Notes: generated from the letters alone by a model not told the origin. Shown: positions 1 to 9,029, counted from the stretch's first letter. The stretch: 18,058 bases of DNA from Betaproteobacteria bacterium (GCA_011391185.1 JAABRB010000029.1:1-18058), one strand, 5' to 3'. A program made the numbers and translations.

Positions 1-771
1 GGCACCGACCTGCTGGTCGAGATCAAGGAGCACCTGCGCCGGCCGCAGTACATAGTGGATATCAAGGGTATTCCAGGCATGGACACGTTCAGCTACGACC
101 CGCGCGAAGGGCTGCGGATCGGGGCGCTCGTGCCGGCGCGCTCACTCGAGGTTATGCCCGAGGTCCACCGGCACTATCCCGGGCTCTGGCAGGCGTTGCG
201 CGAGCTCGGGTCGATTCAGATCCGGAATCGCGCCACACTCGCCGGAAACATCTGTCGCGCTTCGCCCTCCGCCGATACGCTTCCGCCGCTGATCGCCGAC
301 GGCGCACGCGTGCGGCTCTACGGCGGCGAAGGCGCGCGCGAGTTGCCGCTCGAGGATTTCTTCACCGGTCCGGGGCGCACGCGACTGCGCCCGGACGAGT
401 TGCTGACCGAGATCATCGTGCCGCCGCCGCCCGTGCGCTGCGGCAAGGCGTACATCAAGCACGGCCGGCGCAAGGCGATGGAGCTCGCCACGGTCGGCGT
501 CGCGGTCTGCGTCGCGCTCGAGCACGGGCGCTTCCGCGAGGTGCGCATCTGCCTTGGCGCGGTTGCGCCGACGCCGATCCGCGCCCGGAGCGCCGAAGCG
601 CTGCTTGCCGGGCAGGTACCCGATGCGGCGCGGCTTGCGGAGGCGGCGCGTGTCGCGCGCGACGAATCGCGCCCGATCAGCAACGTACGCGGCAGCGCCG
701 CGTATCGCCGCGAGATGGTCGAGGTGCTCACGCGCCGTGCGCTCCAGCGTGCGGTGGAGGAAGCATCATGA
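1..771 (+). CDS. Molybdenum hydroxylase FAD-binding (medium) subunit, 5' truncated
   Basis: This is the electron-transfer FAD subunit of a xanthine-oxidase-family hydroxylase (CoxM/HcrB/XdhB type). It passes electrons from the Fe-S subunit to an acceptor. The frame is open from base 1, where it reads GGTDLLVEIK-like residues, the first FAD-pyrophosphate motif of the family, so the gene starts outside the window. The GTG at 55 is internal. A second FAD motif, TLAGNICRASPSADTLPPL, is encoded around 235-295. The visible part is 256 residues and the family usually has about 270-290, so only 20-30 residues should be missing. The stop overlaps the next start (ATGA, 768-771), which indicates translational coupling. 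The four-cysteine 4Fe-4S insert known from 4-hydroxybenzoyl-CoA reductase beta subunits is absent. The family is certain; the substrate is not. Confidence 0.93.
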   Translation, partial: GTDLLVEIKEHLRRPQYIVDIKGIPGMDTFSYDPREGLRIGALVPARSLEVMPEVHRHYPGLWQALRELGSIQIRNRATLAGNICRASPSADTLPPLIADGARVRLYGGEGARELPLEDFFTGPGRTRLRPDELLTEIIVPPPPVRCGKAYIKHGRRKAMELATVGVAVCVALEHGRFREVRICLGAVAPTPIRARSAEALLAGQVPDAARLAEAARVARDESRPISNVRGSAAYRREMVEVLTRRALQRAVEEAS

Positions 772-1250
772 AGCAGATGGTCACGCTCCGGATCAACGGC
801 GAGCGGCACGAGCTCGCGGTCGAGCCGTACCGGAGTCTGCTCGACGTGCTGCGCGGCGAAGCCGGACTCACCGGCACCAAGAAGGGCTGCGACGTCGGCG
901 ACTGTGGCGCCTGCACCGTGATCCTCGACGGCAAGCCGGTGAATTCGTGCCTCGTGCTCGGCGTCGAGGCGCAGGACAGGGACGTGGTCACGATCGAGGG
1001 ATTGCAGCGCTCGCCCGGGGCGCTGCACCCGATCCAGGAGAGCTTCATCCGATCCGGCGGCGCGCAGTGCGGGTTCTGCACGCCGGGGATGATCATGATG
1101 GCGAAAGCGCTCCTCGACGAGAATCCGGATCCGAGCGAGGAAGAGATCCGGTTCGGCATCGCCGGCAACATCTGCCGCTGCACCGGATACACCAAGATCG
1201 TCGCGGCGATCCAGGCCGCGGCGAAGCAAATCAGGGCGAACGGGCGATGA
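768..1250 (+). CDS. Molybdenum hydroxylase 2Fe-2S (small) subunit
   Basis: This 160-residue protein is the small iron-sulfur subunit of the same hydroxylase, carrying two 2Fe-2S clusters that wire the molybdenum site to FAD. The N-terminal plant-ferredoxin-like domain has C41, C46, C49 and C61 (CDVGDCGACT, then C61). The C-terminal helical domain has CGFC at 101-104 and CRC at 136-138. All eight cluster cysteines are therefore present. The length is typical of CoxS/HcrC-type proteins. The ATG at 768 overlaps the stop of the FAD subunit, and the gene's own TGA overlaps the ATG of the large subunit at 1247, so the three subunits are translationally coupled in the order FAD, Fe-S, Mo. There is no signal peptide, so the complex should be cytoplasmic. 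Confidence 0.97.
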   Translation: MKQMVTLRINGERHELAVEPYRSLLDVLRGEAGLTGTKKGCDVGDCGACTVILDGKPVNSCLVLGVEAQDRDVVTIEGLQRSPGALHPIQESFIRSGGAQCGFCTPGMIMMAKALLDENPDPSEEEIRFGIAGNICRCTGYTKIVAAIQAAAKQIRANGR

Positions 1251-3520
1251 GCGATCCGTCGGTCATCGGCACGAGCGTGGAGCGGCCCGACGTGCGGGGC
1301 AAAGTCACGGGCGCGGCGCAATACGCCGGCGACCTCGCGCTTCCGGGGATGTTGCACGCCAAGATCAAGCGCAGCGACGTGGCGCACGCACGCATCCGGC
1401 ACATCGAAGCATCGAAGGCGCTCGCCTTCCCGGGCGTGAAGGCCGTGCTGACCCACGAGAGCGTGCCGCGCGTGCTGCACTTCGGCTCGCCCCATCCGCG
1501 CTCCGCGTCGCTCGCCAAGGACCAGTACATTCTCGACGGCACGGTGCGCTACTGGGGCGAGGGGGTCGCCGCGGTCGCCGCGATCACGGAAGAGATCGCC
1601 GAGGAGGCGCTTGACCTGATCGAAGTCGAGTACGATGTGCTGCCGGCCGCGCTTTCCGTCGCGCAGGCGCTCGCGCCAAACGCACCACGCATTCACGAGC
1701 GCAGCGACAATCTGGTCGTCGATCCGGTGCTGATCCGGCGCGGCGACATCGAGAAGGGATTCGCCGCGGCCGATCTCGTCATCGAGGGCACCTACGAGAT
1801 GGGCCGACCCACGCCGGCCTACATGGAGCCGAATGTCTGCGTCTGCCAATGGGATGACGAGGGCAAGCTCACCATCTGGATCTCGACCCAGACGCCCTTC
1901 ATGGTGCGCGGCATTCTGGCCGAAGTGCTTGGCGTGCCCCACAACAAGGTTCGTGTCCTGGTGGACCACATGGGCGGCGGCTTCGGCGCCAAGCAGGACC
2001 TTTTCCAGACCGAGTTTCTGTGCGCGCTACTCGCGAGGCAAACCGGGCGGCCGGTGCGCCTCGAGCTCACCCGCAAGGAAACGTTTCTCGGCGGCCGCTC
2101 ACGCCACCCGGGAACGGTCTGGCTCAAGCAGGGATTCAGGAAGGACGGCACCGTCACGGCGAGGCAAGCGCGCGTCACGTTCAACTCCGGCGCCTACGGC
2201 TCGCACGGTCCCGGCGTGACCGCGGTCGGCACGTCGGCGCTCACGTCCCTCTTTCGCTGCACGAACACGCTGCTCGAGGGCGAGTGCGTGTACACCAACA
2301 CGCCGATCGCCGGCGCTTACCGCGGCTACGGAGTCGTGCAGACCTATTACGCGCTCGACATCCAGATGGACGAAGCCGCCGAGCGGCTCGGCATGGATCC
2401 GGCCGCGCTGAAGCTCGCGAACGCCGTGCGCGAGGGCGACATCGCGCCCTCCGGCCATCCGATCGTCGGGCATGGCCTCGAGGACTGCATCCGGCGCGGC
2501 ATCGAGGAGTCCGGCTGGCCCGCGGTGCGCCGCGGAGCGCGGGATCAGGGCACGTTGCGGCACGGCTGGGGCATGGGCTGCGAGATGCACGGCTCGAGCG
2601 CGTACCCGGGGATCAAGGAGCAGGGCAACGCGACGGTGCGGATGAACGAGGACGGCACGGTGCAGCTTTTCACTGGCGCGACGGGCCTCGGCACCGGGGC
2701 GCACACCGCGCTCGCGCAGGTGGTCGCCGAGGAGCTCGGCGTGCGCTTCGAGGACGTCTCGGTCGTCCACGGCGACACCGACGTCGTGCCCTGGGACATC
2801 GGTGCGTTCGCGAGCCACACGACCTATATGGGCGGCCGCGCCGCGCAGATGGCGGCCGCCGAGGTGAAGAAGCAGGTGCTCGATCTCGCGGCCGATGCGC
2901 TCGAGGCCGCCGTGACGGACCTCGAGATCCGCGCGGGCGAGATCACCGTGAAGGGCTCCGACCGGCGCTTGAGTGTGCGCGACGCGGTCTGCCCGAAAAA
3001 AGGCGTGCCATCGGCGCAGCTCATCGCATCCGCGACCTATTCGCCGACCAAATCCTATTCGTTCGCCGCGCACTTCGTCGAGGTGCGGGTCGACGTCGAA
3101 ACCGGCCAGGTCGACGTGCTGCAGGTGATTCCGGTGCACGAGATCGGCAGGGTGATCCACCCGGTCGCCGCGGAAGGACAGATCGAGGGCGGCGTCCAGC
3201 AGGGAATCGGGCACACGCTCACCGAGGACTACCTGATCGATCCGGCGAACGGGCGCTCGCTGAACCCGAGCTTCGTCGATTACAAGATGCCGCTTTCCCT
3301 GGATATGCCGCCGATTCGCACGATCCTCCTGGAGACTGCGCCTGACCCGGGCGGCCCCTTCGGTGCCAAGGGCATCGGCGAGGATCCGATCATCGCGATC
3401 GGGCCCGCAATCGCGAACGCGATCTACGACGCGATCGGCGTGCGATTCCGGCATTACCCGATCACGCCCGAGCAGGTGCTCGAGGCCCTGAAACGGCGCA
3501 GGCCGGGTGACCGAGCGTGA
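1247..3520 (+). CDS. Molybdenum hydroxylase molybdopterin-binding (large) subunit
   Basis: This 757-residue catalytic subunit belongs to the xanthine oxidase family (Ald_Xan_dh_C followed by MoCoBD domains). It would hydroxylate, or reversibly dehydrogenate, a carbon on an aromatic or heteroaromatic ring. Visible motifs are the molybdopterin loop MGGGFGAKQ at 242-250, the substrate-side loop AYRGYG at 357-362, and [10 protein letters not shown] near 703-712, whose glutamate (about E712) matches the family's catalytic base. The loop is not the AYxCSFR signature of form I CO dehydrogenase, so this is not CoxL. I chose the ATG at 1247 because it overlaps the Fe-S subunit stop and gives the normal family N-terminus; the frame is open much further upstream, but that stretch lies inside the two preceding genes. 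A furoyl-CoA-, hydroxybenzoyl-CoA- or N-heterocycle-type substrate is possible. Confidence 0.95.
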   Translation: MSDPSVIGTSVERPDVRGKVTGAAQYAGDLALPGMLHAKIKRSDVAHARIRHIEASKALAFPGVKAVLTHESVPRVLHFGSPHPRSASLAKDQYILDGTVRYWGEGVAAVAAITEEIAEEALDLIEVEYDVLPAALSVAQALAPNAPRIHERSDNLVVDPVLIRRGDIEKGFAAADLVIEGTYEMGRPTPAYMEPNVCVCQWDDEGKLTIWISTQTPFMVRGILAEVLGVPHNKVRVLVDHMGGGFGAKQDLFQTEFLCALLARQTGRPVRLELTRKETFLGGRSRHPGTVWLKQGFRKDGTVTARQARVTFNSGAYGSHGPGVTAVGTSALTSLFRCTNTLLEGECVYTNTPIAGAYRGYGVVQTYYALDIQMDEAAERLGMDPAALKLANAVREGDIAPSGHPIVGHGLEDCIRRGIEESGWPAVRRGARDQGTLRHGWGMGCEMHGSSAYPGIKEQGNATVRMNEDGTVQLFTGATGLGTGAHTALAQVVAEELGVRFEDVSVVHGDTDVVPWDIGAFASHTTYMGGRAAQMAAAEVKKQVLDLAADALEAAVTDLEIRAGEITVKGSDRRLSVRDAVCPKKGVPSAQLIASATYSPTKSYSFAAHFVEVRVDVETGQVDVLQVIPVHEIGRVIHPVAAEGQIEGGVQQGIGHTLTEDYLIDPANGRSLNPSFVDYKMPLSLDMPPIRTILLETAPDPGGPFGAKGIGEDPIIAIGPAIANAIYDAIGVRFRHYPITPEQVLEALKRRRPGDRA

Positions 3521-4509
3521 GCGCGTCCGCGCAGCCCATCCCGGTGACGATCCTGACCGGGTTCCTCGGCTCGGGCAAGACGACGCTCCTCAACTACATT
3601 CTCACGGAGAAGCACGGCCACCGCATCGCGGTGATCGAGAACGAGTTCGGCGAGATCAACATCGATTCGGACCTGGTACTCAGCGCCGAGGAGGAGATTT
3701 TCGAGTTGACGAACGGCTGCATCTGCTGCGTCGGGACTGCGCGCGCAGACCTGCTTCGCATCCTGCAGAAGCTGATGGAGCGACGCGAAAGGATCGATCA
3801 CATCCTGGTCGAGACGAGCGGCCTCGCGGACCCGACCCCGGTCGCGGCCACCTTCTTCCTCGATGATCCCGCGGTGCGGCAGGTGGTCCTCGATGCGATC
3901 GTGACGCTGGTCGACGCGAAGCATGCCGGCCGACACCTCGACGACCCGACACTGCAGCACGGTGACAACCAGGCGGTCGACCAGATCGTCATCGCCGACC
4001 GGATCGTCCTCAACAAGACCGACCTGGTCGGCGAAACCGAGCTCGACACGCTCGAGCAGCGCGTGCGCACGCTCAACAGCACCGCGCCGATCCTGCGCTC
4101 GAGCCATGCCAGGGTGGCGCTCGGCGAGATCCTCGGCATCGGCGCCTTCAACCTGTCGCGCACCATGGCGATCGAGCCGGGGTTCCTCGACGAGCATGCG
4201 CACCAGCACGATCCCACGCTCGATTCGATCTCGCTCACGTTCGAAGCCGCCTTCGACCACGCGCGGCTCGAGGCCTGGCTCGACGCCTTGCTCGAGGTTC
4301 GGGGCGACGATATCTTTCGCCTGAAAGGCATCCTCGCGTTCGCCGGGGATTCGCGCCGCTTCGTCCTCCAGGCGGTCCACCGGATCCGCGATATACGGCC
4401 GGCCGATGCCTGGGGCGCGGAGCGGCCGAACAGTCGACTGGTGTTTATCGGCCGCTTGCCCGATCGCGCCACGCTCGAGGCCGGTCTGGCCGCTTGTCTC
4501 GCGCGCTGA
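3517..4509 (+). CDS. CobW/HypB/UreG-family (COG0523) metallochaperone GTPase
   Basis: This 330-residue G3E-family P-loop GTPase is thought to load or traffic a metal ion into a client protein. It shows the Walker A motif GFLGSGKT (15-22), the E-N-E-F-G-E segment at 41-46, the CxCC metal motif C68-I-C70-C71, ETSG at 99-102 and the guanine-specificity motif NKTD at 166-169. A short histidine-rich loop (H227, H229, H231) precedes a CobW C-terminal domain. The start is GTG at 3517, overlapping the stop of the Mo subunit, so it is co-translated with the hydroxylase. That position suggests, without proving, a service role for the hydroxylase or for a metal enzyme of the same pathway. The client metal (Zn, Fe, Co) cannot be read from the sequence. 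It is the last gene of the + strand run. Confidence 0.92.
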   Translation: MSASAQPIPVTILTGFLGSGKTTLLNYILTEKHGHRIAVIENEFGEINIDSDLVLSAEEEIFELTNGCICCVGTARADLLRILQKLMERRERIDHILVETSGLADPTPVAATFFLDDPAVRQVVLDAIVTLVDAKHAGRHLDDPTLQHGDNQAVDQIVIADRIVLNKTDLVGETELDTLEQRVRTLNSTAPILRSSHARVALGEILGIGAFNLSRTMAIEPGFLDEHAHQHDPTLDSISLTFEAAFDHARLEAWLDALLEVRGDDIFRLKGILAFAGDSRRFVLQAVHRIRDIRPADAWGAERPNSRLVFIGRLPDRATLEAGLAACLAR

Positions 4510-4530
4510 CCGCGCGTGCTCAAGACCCTG

Positions 4531-5685
4531 CTAACGCTGCGCGGTGCGGAACACGGCAAGATTCGCGATCAGCGCGACGCTTGCGGCGATCGCTGTGACG
4601 AGGATCGCGGTCGCCGCTGCAGGCCCGGCGGCGGCGTACACCGATAGCGCGAGCGGCGGGCCGATCAGGTTGCCGAGCGTCACCATCTGCATGCTCATTC
4701 CGGAAACGGTGCCGAGCTGCGCAGGGCTTGGCGACACCGCCGGCAGCATCGCCGAGAGCACGCCCGGCAGCGCGCCGATCGCGATCTGGAAGAGACCGAA
4801 GCTGGCGAGCGCGAGGCCGAAAGGCACCGGCAGGAGCAGCCCCACGAGAAGGCAGGCGGCGCCGAAGAGGCTCGCGGCGCCGAACACGGTGCGGGGCACG
4901 AATCCGCGGTCGAGCAGCCAGCCCGATGCGAAGCGCCCGAGAATGCCCGGGAGCGCGGCGAGCGCGGTCAGTCGCGCGGTTTCGGCAATCGTGAGCCCCG
5001 CCGACGCGGCGAGCACGAGCGGCGCGAGCGCGACGGCGGCGAGCAGCACGCCGACGCTGCACCCGAAGGCTGCCGCGGCGCGCATCGCCGGCGCATGGCG
5101 CAACGCGCTCATTCCGCCCGACCCGGCGGGCGCGCCTCCCGCCGCGCGCGGCAGCGCGACAGCGAGCAGGAACGCCGCGACGCCGAGCATCGCACCGTGC
5201 CATAGTCCGATCACGGCAAGCCGGTCGGCGCCGCCGACCGCGGCCGATGCCCATTGCCCGAGCGCGAATCCGACCGGCGCGTAGGCCGACCATATCGAGA
5301 GTGCAAGCGCGCGGCGCCGCAGTCCGCTCACCGCAACCACCAGCACGGTCGCGGCGACGACGAACAGGATGTAGCCGATGCCTTCGAGAAGCCGCAGCAC
5401 GAGCAGCGACCGGAACCCGCCCGCCCAGACGTAACCGAGGCTCGCCAGCGCATGCAGCACGAGCGCAGCGATCGCGATACGCCGGGCGCCGACCCGATCG
5501 ACGATCACGCCGAGTCGCCAGCCGGCCAGCACGCCGGGCAGCATGACGCCGGAGGCGAGTACGCCGGCAAGACCGAGGGAGATCCCATAGGTCTCGACCA
5601 GCCACTGCAGGTGCGGGACGAGCTTGCCGATCGAGGCTGCGGTGACGAAGCCGGCGAGCAGCAGCAGCAGGAAGCGGCGGTCCAC
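4531..5685 (-). CDS. Major facilitator superfamily transporter
   Basis: This 384-residue, strongly hydrophobic inner-membrane protein appears to have 11-12 transmembrane segments. The loop between segments 2 and 3 carries a recognisable MFS motif A, roughly GWRLGVIVDRVGARR at residues 55-69. A weaker echo, GRFASGWLLDRG, in the second half is expected from the duplicated 6+6 helix fold. The start is GTG at 5685, 39 bp after the UbiD stop, and it has no convincing Shine-Dalgarno sequence. The frame is open back to the UbiD stop codon itself, so the true start could lie slightly upstream. It is the last gene of the - strand operon. It probably imports or exports a pathway substrate or intermediate; the sequence does not show which. 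It ends about 21 bp from the end of the convergent GTPase gene. Confidence 0.9.
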   Translation of the reverse strand: MDRRFLLLLLAGFVTAASIGKLVPHLQWLVETYGISLGLAGVLASGVMLPGVLAGWRLGVIVDRVGARRIAIAALVLHALASLGYVWAGGFRSLLVLRLLEGIGYILFVVAATVLVVAVSGLRRRALALSIWSAYAPVGFALGQWASAAVGGADRLAVIGLWHGAMLGVAAFLLAVALPRAAGGAPAGSGGMSALRHAPAMRAAAAFGCSVGVLLAAVALAPLVLAASAGLTIAETARLTALAALPGILGRFASGWLLDRGFVPRTVFGAASLFGAACLLVGLLLPVPFGLALASFGLFQIAIGALPGVLSAMLPAVSPSPAQLGTVSGMSMQMVTLGNLIGPPLALSVYAAAGPAAATAILVTAIAASVALIANLAVFRTAQR

Positions 5686-5724
5686 CGGCGGGCGCGCGAA
5701 TCTGCTCCGGGGATCGGAGCGCGC

Positions 5725-7104
5725 CTAGCCGCGGCGCGCGCGCGCGAGCAGCTCCCCGGCGCGCGCGAGCGCGTGCCCGGAAATCTTCGCGCGCAGGCCC
5801 TCGAACTGCGCGCCGCGCGTCGCGTCGAGGCCCATCCGCGAGGTGGTGCCGGAGCCCGTCGCGGACGGGTCGAGCGCGCTGCCCGGAAGCCCTTCGATCA
5901 CGAGCAGGTCGCGGTGCGGCTGGAAATGCGCGGCGAGCGCCCAGAGCACCTGCGAATCGTCGGTGACGTCGATGTCTTCGTCGACCGCGATCACGGTCTT
6001 CAGGTAGGGATCCCAGCCGAGCAGCGCGAGCATCACCTGGCGCGCCTCGCCTTCGCGTCGCGCCTTGAGCGCCACGTAGGCGTGGAAGTGCACGCCGGAG
6101 CTGGGATAGTGCAGCGTCGTGACGCTCGGGAACCGTTCGATCAGCTTCTCGGCCATCTCGGATTCGCGCGGCAACCGGCCGAGATTGAGGTGCTCGGCCG
6201 AATTACCCCCGGCGATGTCGACCAGGATCGCATCGCGACGGCGGAGCAGCGATTCCACGCGCAACAGGTTCTTGGTCGAACGGTACGAGGAATAGCCGGT
6301 GAACTCGCCGAAGGGGCCCTCATCGACCTCGACGCCGGGCTCGATCACGCCCTCGAGCACGAACTCGGCCGCCGCAGGCACCGCGATGCCGTGGCGCGGC
6401 GTGCGCACCACTTCGAGCGGCGCTCCAAAGAGCCCGCCGGCGATGCGCCGCTCGTCCACGCCGAAGCCGACTCGCGCGGAAGCGGCGAGCATGAACAGCG
6501 GATGTGCGCCAATCACCATCGCGACCGGCATCGGACGACTGCGCTCGGCGTAGAGCGCGAGCAGGCGCCATAGGTGGCCGCGCGAGTGCAGGCTCGTGGC
6601 GAGCTCGGTCTTCGAGCGAAGCATCGCGCGGTGGTAGCTCAGATTCCCGCCACCGCCGTCCGGATGCTCGGCGACGATGACGCCACTGGTGATGTAGGGC
6701 GCGCGATCCGTCTCGAAGTGGCGCAGCATCGGGAGCGTGCCGAGGTCGATCGAACCCTGCTCGACCGACTCGAGGACCGGACCCGTGCCGACGTCGCGCG
6801 GATCCAGCGCGCGGGCGGTGCGCGCCTGGTAGCCGGCGTGCAGCTTCGCCGCTTCAACGCCCAGCATCCGCGCGATCCGGGCACGCGAGCCGAACACGTT
6901 GGTGACCACCCGCGTGTCGAGGCCCGCGACGCGCTCGAACACGAGCAGCGGATGCTCGCCGCGCGCCGCGAGCGTCCAGATCACGCCGGTCGCCTCCTGG
7001 TCGGCCGAGACCTCCTCGTCGAAGACGAGCACGTCCTCCGGCTGCTCGGCGCGATAGCGCGCGAGGAACCGATGGAAATCCTGCTCGATAGGCGGCTGCG
7101 TCAT
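5725..7104 (-). CDS. UbiD-family prFMN-dependent (de)carboxylase, copy 1
   Basis: This 459-residue cytoplasmic protein of the UbiD family carries out reversible decarboxylation of an aromatic or unsaturated acid using prenylated FMN. Lining it up by motif spacing with Aspergillus Fdc1 (numbering recalled from the literature), the metal/prFMN ligands N168, H191 and E233 fall on N154 (in NLSYHR), H177 and E218. The catalytic R173, E277 and E282 fall on R159, E262 and E267 (in EGPFGEFTGY), so the active-site set is complete. The conserved C-terminal SRMGLDAT segment is present. ATG at 7104 is preceded by a GGGG-containing ribosome site. It lies 31 bp downstream of the amidohydrolase gene and 39 bp upstream of the MFS gene. 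It is clearly divergent from copy 2 at 14459-15787. The reaction type is well supported; the substrate is unknown. Confidence 0.93.
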   Translation of the reverse strand: MTQPPIEQDFHRFLARYRAEQPEDVLVFDEEVSADQEATGVIWTLAARGEHPLLVFERVAGLDTRVVTNVFGSRARIARMLGVEAAKLHAGYQARTARALDPRDVGTGPVLESVEQGSIDLGTLPMLRHFETDRAPYITSGVIVAEHPDGGGGNLSYHRAMLRSKTELATSLHSRGHLWRLLALYAERSRPMPVAMVIGAHPLFMLAASARVGFGVDERRIAGGLFGAPLEVVRTPRHGIAVPAAAEFVLEGVIEPGVEVDEGPFGEFTGYSSYRSTKNLLRVESLLRRRDAILVDIAGGNSAEHLNLGRLPRESEMAEKLIERFPSVTTLHYPSSGVHFHAYVALKARREGEARQVMLALLGWDPYLKTVIAVDEDIDVTDDSQVLWALAAHFQPHRDLLVIEGLPGSALDPSATGSGTTSRMGLDATRGAQFEGLRAKISGHALARAGELLARARRG

Positions 7105-7135
7105 CGGGTGCCCCTGATTCGGCAGGCGCGCCGGC

Positions 7136-8053
7136 TCAGACCTTCACACCGGCGTAGGTGTCCTTCAGCCGGGCCTGCGCCTCGTCCATGGTGCGCGGCG
7201 GCGGCGTCGGGGTGATGCCGACGAGTCGCGCAATGTTGTTGCCCATGTAGTCCTCGAGCCCGTCCTCGTCCAGGTCCATGCCCTGCGGCGGGGAGGCACA
7301 CAGGACCTCCAGCTCGCGCAGCCACATCCCGGGCTCGTTCGGCGGCGTGTCGGTGCCGAACACGATCTTGTGCCGCGGCAGCTCCTTCGCGAACTCGACG
7401 ATGCGCGACTGGAAGCACCAGCCGGATTCGCACACCACGTTCGGCGTGTCCATCGCCATCCAGAACGCTTCGAACGAGTAGTTGCCGCCGGTCTGGATAC
7501 CGAAGTGCCCGATGATGAAGTTGACCATCGGGAACTCGCGGATGACCGGGTAGAACTGCGTCGGGATGCTGTACGGGCCGTCGCCGGTGTGGATCAGGAC
7601 GACGACGCCGAGCTCCGCACATTTCTTCATTGCCGGGCGCAGCCAGTCGAGCGCGCGGTCGGGTCGGTAATTGTGCATGTTGGAATGCAGCTTCAGCATC
7701 TTGAAGCCGTACTCCTTGACGTGAAACTCGAGCTCGGCGGCGCCCTCCTCGGGCCCCCAGCGCGGGTTGAAGCTGAAGTCACCGATGAAGCGGTCCGGGT
7801 ACTTCTGGCAGAGCTCTGCGCAATAGGCCATGTAGTCGCGGATCCCCTGGCGGCCGGTGCGCATGCCGTCCCGATACACGGTGTTGCCCGGCGGGGGTTG
7901 GACGAACCCCATGTCGATGCGCCGCGGCTTGCCGTTGATCATGTACGGGCCGTCCATCATCTTGAGCATCCGCTCGCCGTTGAAGGGCTCGCCGGTGTGG
8001 CGCCAGGCCTCGTCGACGACATTGGTCGGGTGGAGATGGGTGTCGATGATCAT
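7136..8053 (-). CDS. Amidohydrolase-2 family (ACMSD-like) metalloenzyme
   Basis: This 305-residue TIM-barrel protein belongs to the amidohydrolase family 2 group, which includes ACMSD, gamma-resorcylate decarboxylase and 5-carboxyvanillate decarboxylase as well as hydrolases. The N-terminal DTHLH (D4, H6, H8) is the HxH metal motif. Further expected ligands are H155 (in IHTGDG), H183 (in GHFG) and D235 (in GTDTPPNEP). ATG at 8053 is preceded by a good GGAG ribosome site at 8-9 nt. It lies 18 bp downstream of a close paralogue (8072-8986) to which it aligns almost without gaps. With two UbiD genes in the locus, a second decarboxylation or a ring-opening hydrolysis is plausible. All canonical ligands are present here, so this copy is the likely active enzyme of the pair. 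Confidence 0.92.
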   Translation of the reverse strand: MIIDTHLHPTNVVDEAWRHTGEPFNGERMLKMMDGPYMINGKPRRIDMGFVQPPPGNTVYRDGMRTGRQGIRDYMAYCAELCQKYPDRFIGDFSFNPRWGPEEGAAELEFHVKEYGFKMLKLHSNMHNYRPDRALDWLRPAMKKCAELGVVVLIHTGDGPYSIPTQFYPVIREFPMVNFIIGHFGIQTGGNYSFEAFWMAMDTPNVVCESGWCFQSRIVEFAKELPRHKIVFGTDTPPNEPGMWLRELEVLCASPPQGMDLDEDGLEDYMGNNIARLVGITPTPPPRTMDEAQARLKDTYAGVKV

Positions 8054-8071
8054 TTGCGGTTCTCCGATTTC

Positions 8072-8986
8072 TCAAGCGGCTACCGGCTCGGCGAGCCGCG
8101 CCCGCGCTTCCGCGAGCGAGCGCGGCGGCGGCGTGGGGTCGAGGCCGATCATTCGCGCGAGGTTGTTGCCGAGGTAATCCTCGAGCGTGTCCTCGTCGAG
8201 GTTCATGCCCTGGGGCGGCTCCATGCACAGCACCTCGAGCAGCCGGATCCACATGCCCGGCTCGTTCGGGGGCGTGTCCGAGCCGAACATGATCTTGTGC
8301 TTCGGCAGGTCTTTCGCGAACTCGACGATGCGCGACTGCAGGCACCAGCCCGACTCGCAGTACACGTTGGCGAGCTCCATCGCCCACTGGAAGGGCTCGA
8401 AGCAGTAGACCCCGCCGGTCTGGACGCCGAAGTGCGCCATCACGAAGTTGACCATCGGGAATTCCTTGATGATCGGCACCCATTCGGTCGGGATGCTGTA
8501 CGGGCCGTCCCCGGTGTGCACCTTCACGAGGAGCCCCAAGTCGGCGCATTTCTTCAGCGCGGGCCTGATCCAGTCCTTCGCGCGGTCCGGGCGGTAGGCG
8601 TGCATGTTGGCGTGGAACTGCACCATCTTGAAGCCGTACTCCTTCGCGTGACGCTCGATCTCCGCCACGCCGTTCTCGATGCCGTAGCGCGGGTTGTAGA
8701 CGAAGCAGCCGATGAATCGCTCGGGATGGCGCTCGGTCAGCTCGACCGTGTAGTCCATGTAGTGACGGATCGCGTCACGCCCGGACCGGTCGCCGTCGGT
8801 CCAGGTGTAGATCGTGTTACCCTGCGGCGGCTGGATGAACGCCTTGTCGACGCGCCGCGGCTTGCCGTTCACCGTGTACGGGCCGTCCAGCATCCTGATC
8901 AGGCGCTCGCCGGTGAACGGCTCTCCATCGTGGCGCCAGGCGAGGTCGACTACCTTGGTCGGACAGCATGTCATGTCGATGATCAT
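8072..8986 (-). CDS. Amidohydrolase-2 family paralogue lacking the HxH metal motif
   Basis: This 304-residue protein is closely related along its whole length to the next gene downstream; by eye well over half the residues are identical, with one two-residue insertion near residue 62. It keeps H157 (VHTGDG), H185 (AHFG) and D237 (GSDTPPNEP). However, the N-terminal motif that reads DTHLH in the paralogue reads DMTCC here, so both histidines of HxH are replaced (T6, C8). The frame is intact, so this is substitution rather than decay. I chose ATG at 8986 because it has an AAGGAAAA ribosome site and matches the paralogue's MIID start; an in-frame start at 9061 would add 25 non-conserved residues. 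It may be a non-catalytic partner, bind metal differently through C7/C8, or have a new activity. Confidence 0.9.
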   Translation of the reverse strand: MIIDMTCCPTKVVDLAWRHDGEPFTGERLIRMLDGPYTVNGKPRRVDKAFIQPPQGNTIYTWTDGDRSGRDAIRHYMDYTVELTERHPERFIGCFVYNPRYGIENGVAEIERHAKEYGFKMVQFHANMHAYRPDRAKDWIRPALKKCADLGLLVKVHTGDGPYSIPTEWVPIIKEFPMVNFVMAHFGVQTGGVYCFEPFQWAMELANVYCESGWCLQSRIVEFAKDLPKHKIMFGSDTPPNEPGMWIRLLEVLCMEPPQGMNLDEDTLEDYLGNNLARMIGLDPTPPPRSLAEARARLAEPVAA

Positions 8987-9029
8987 CGCGGTTTTCCTTC
9001 TCGAGAATCGTGAATTCCGGGACGTGCGA

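Noticed and set aside
554..3520. A 988-residue version of the + strand molybdopterin subunit
   Set aside because: The first 231 codons overlap the FAD and Fe-S subunit genes in a different frame and are arginine-rich shadow sequence; the coupled ATG at 1247 gives the normal length.
1247..3520. Annotation of the + strand hydroxylase as aerobic CO dehydrogenase (CoxMSL)
   Set aside because: The large subunit lacks the AYxCSFR active-site loop that defines form I CO dehydrogenase.
4510..4544. Intrinsic terminator between the convergent operons
   Set aside because: The repeat CCGCGC/GCGCGG is only 6 bp with a 23-nt loop and no T-tract, and its right arm lies inside the MFS coding sequence.
7370..9013. 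A 547-codon + strand frame with an apparent internal repeat
   Set aside because: It is antisense to the two amidohydrolase genes; the internal repeat simply mirrors the tandem paralogues on the - strand.
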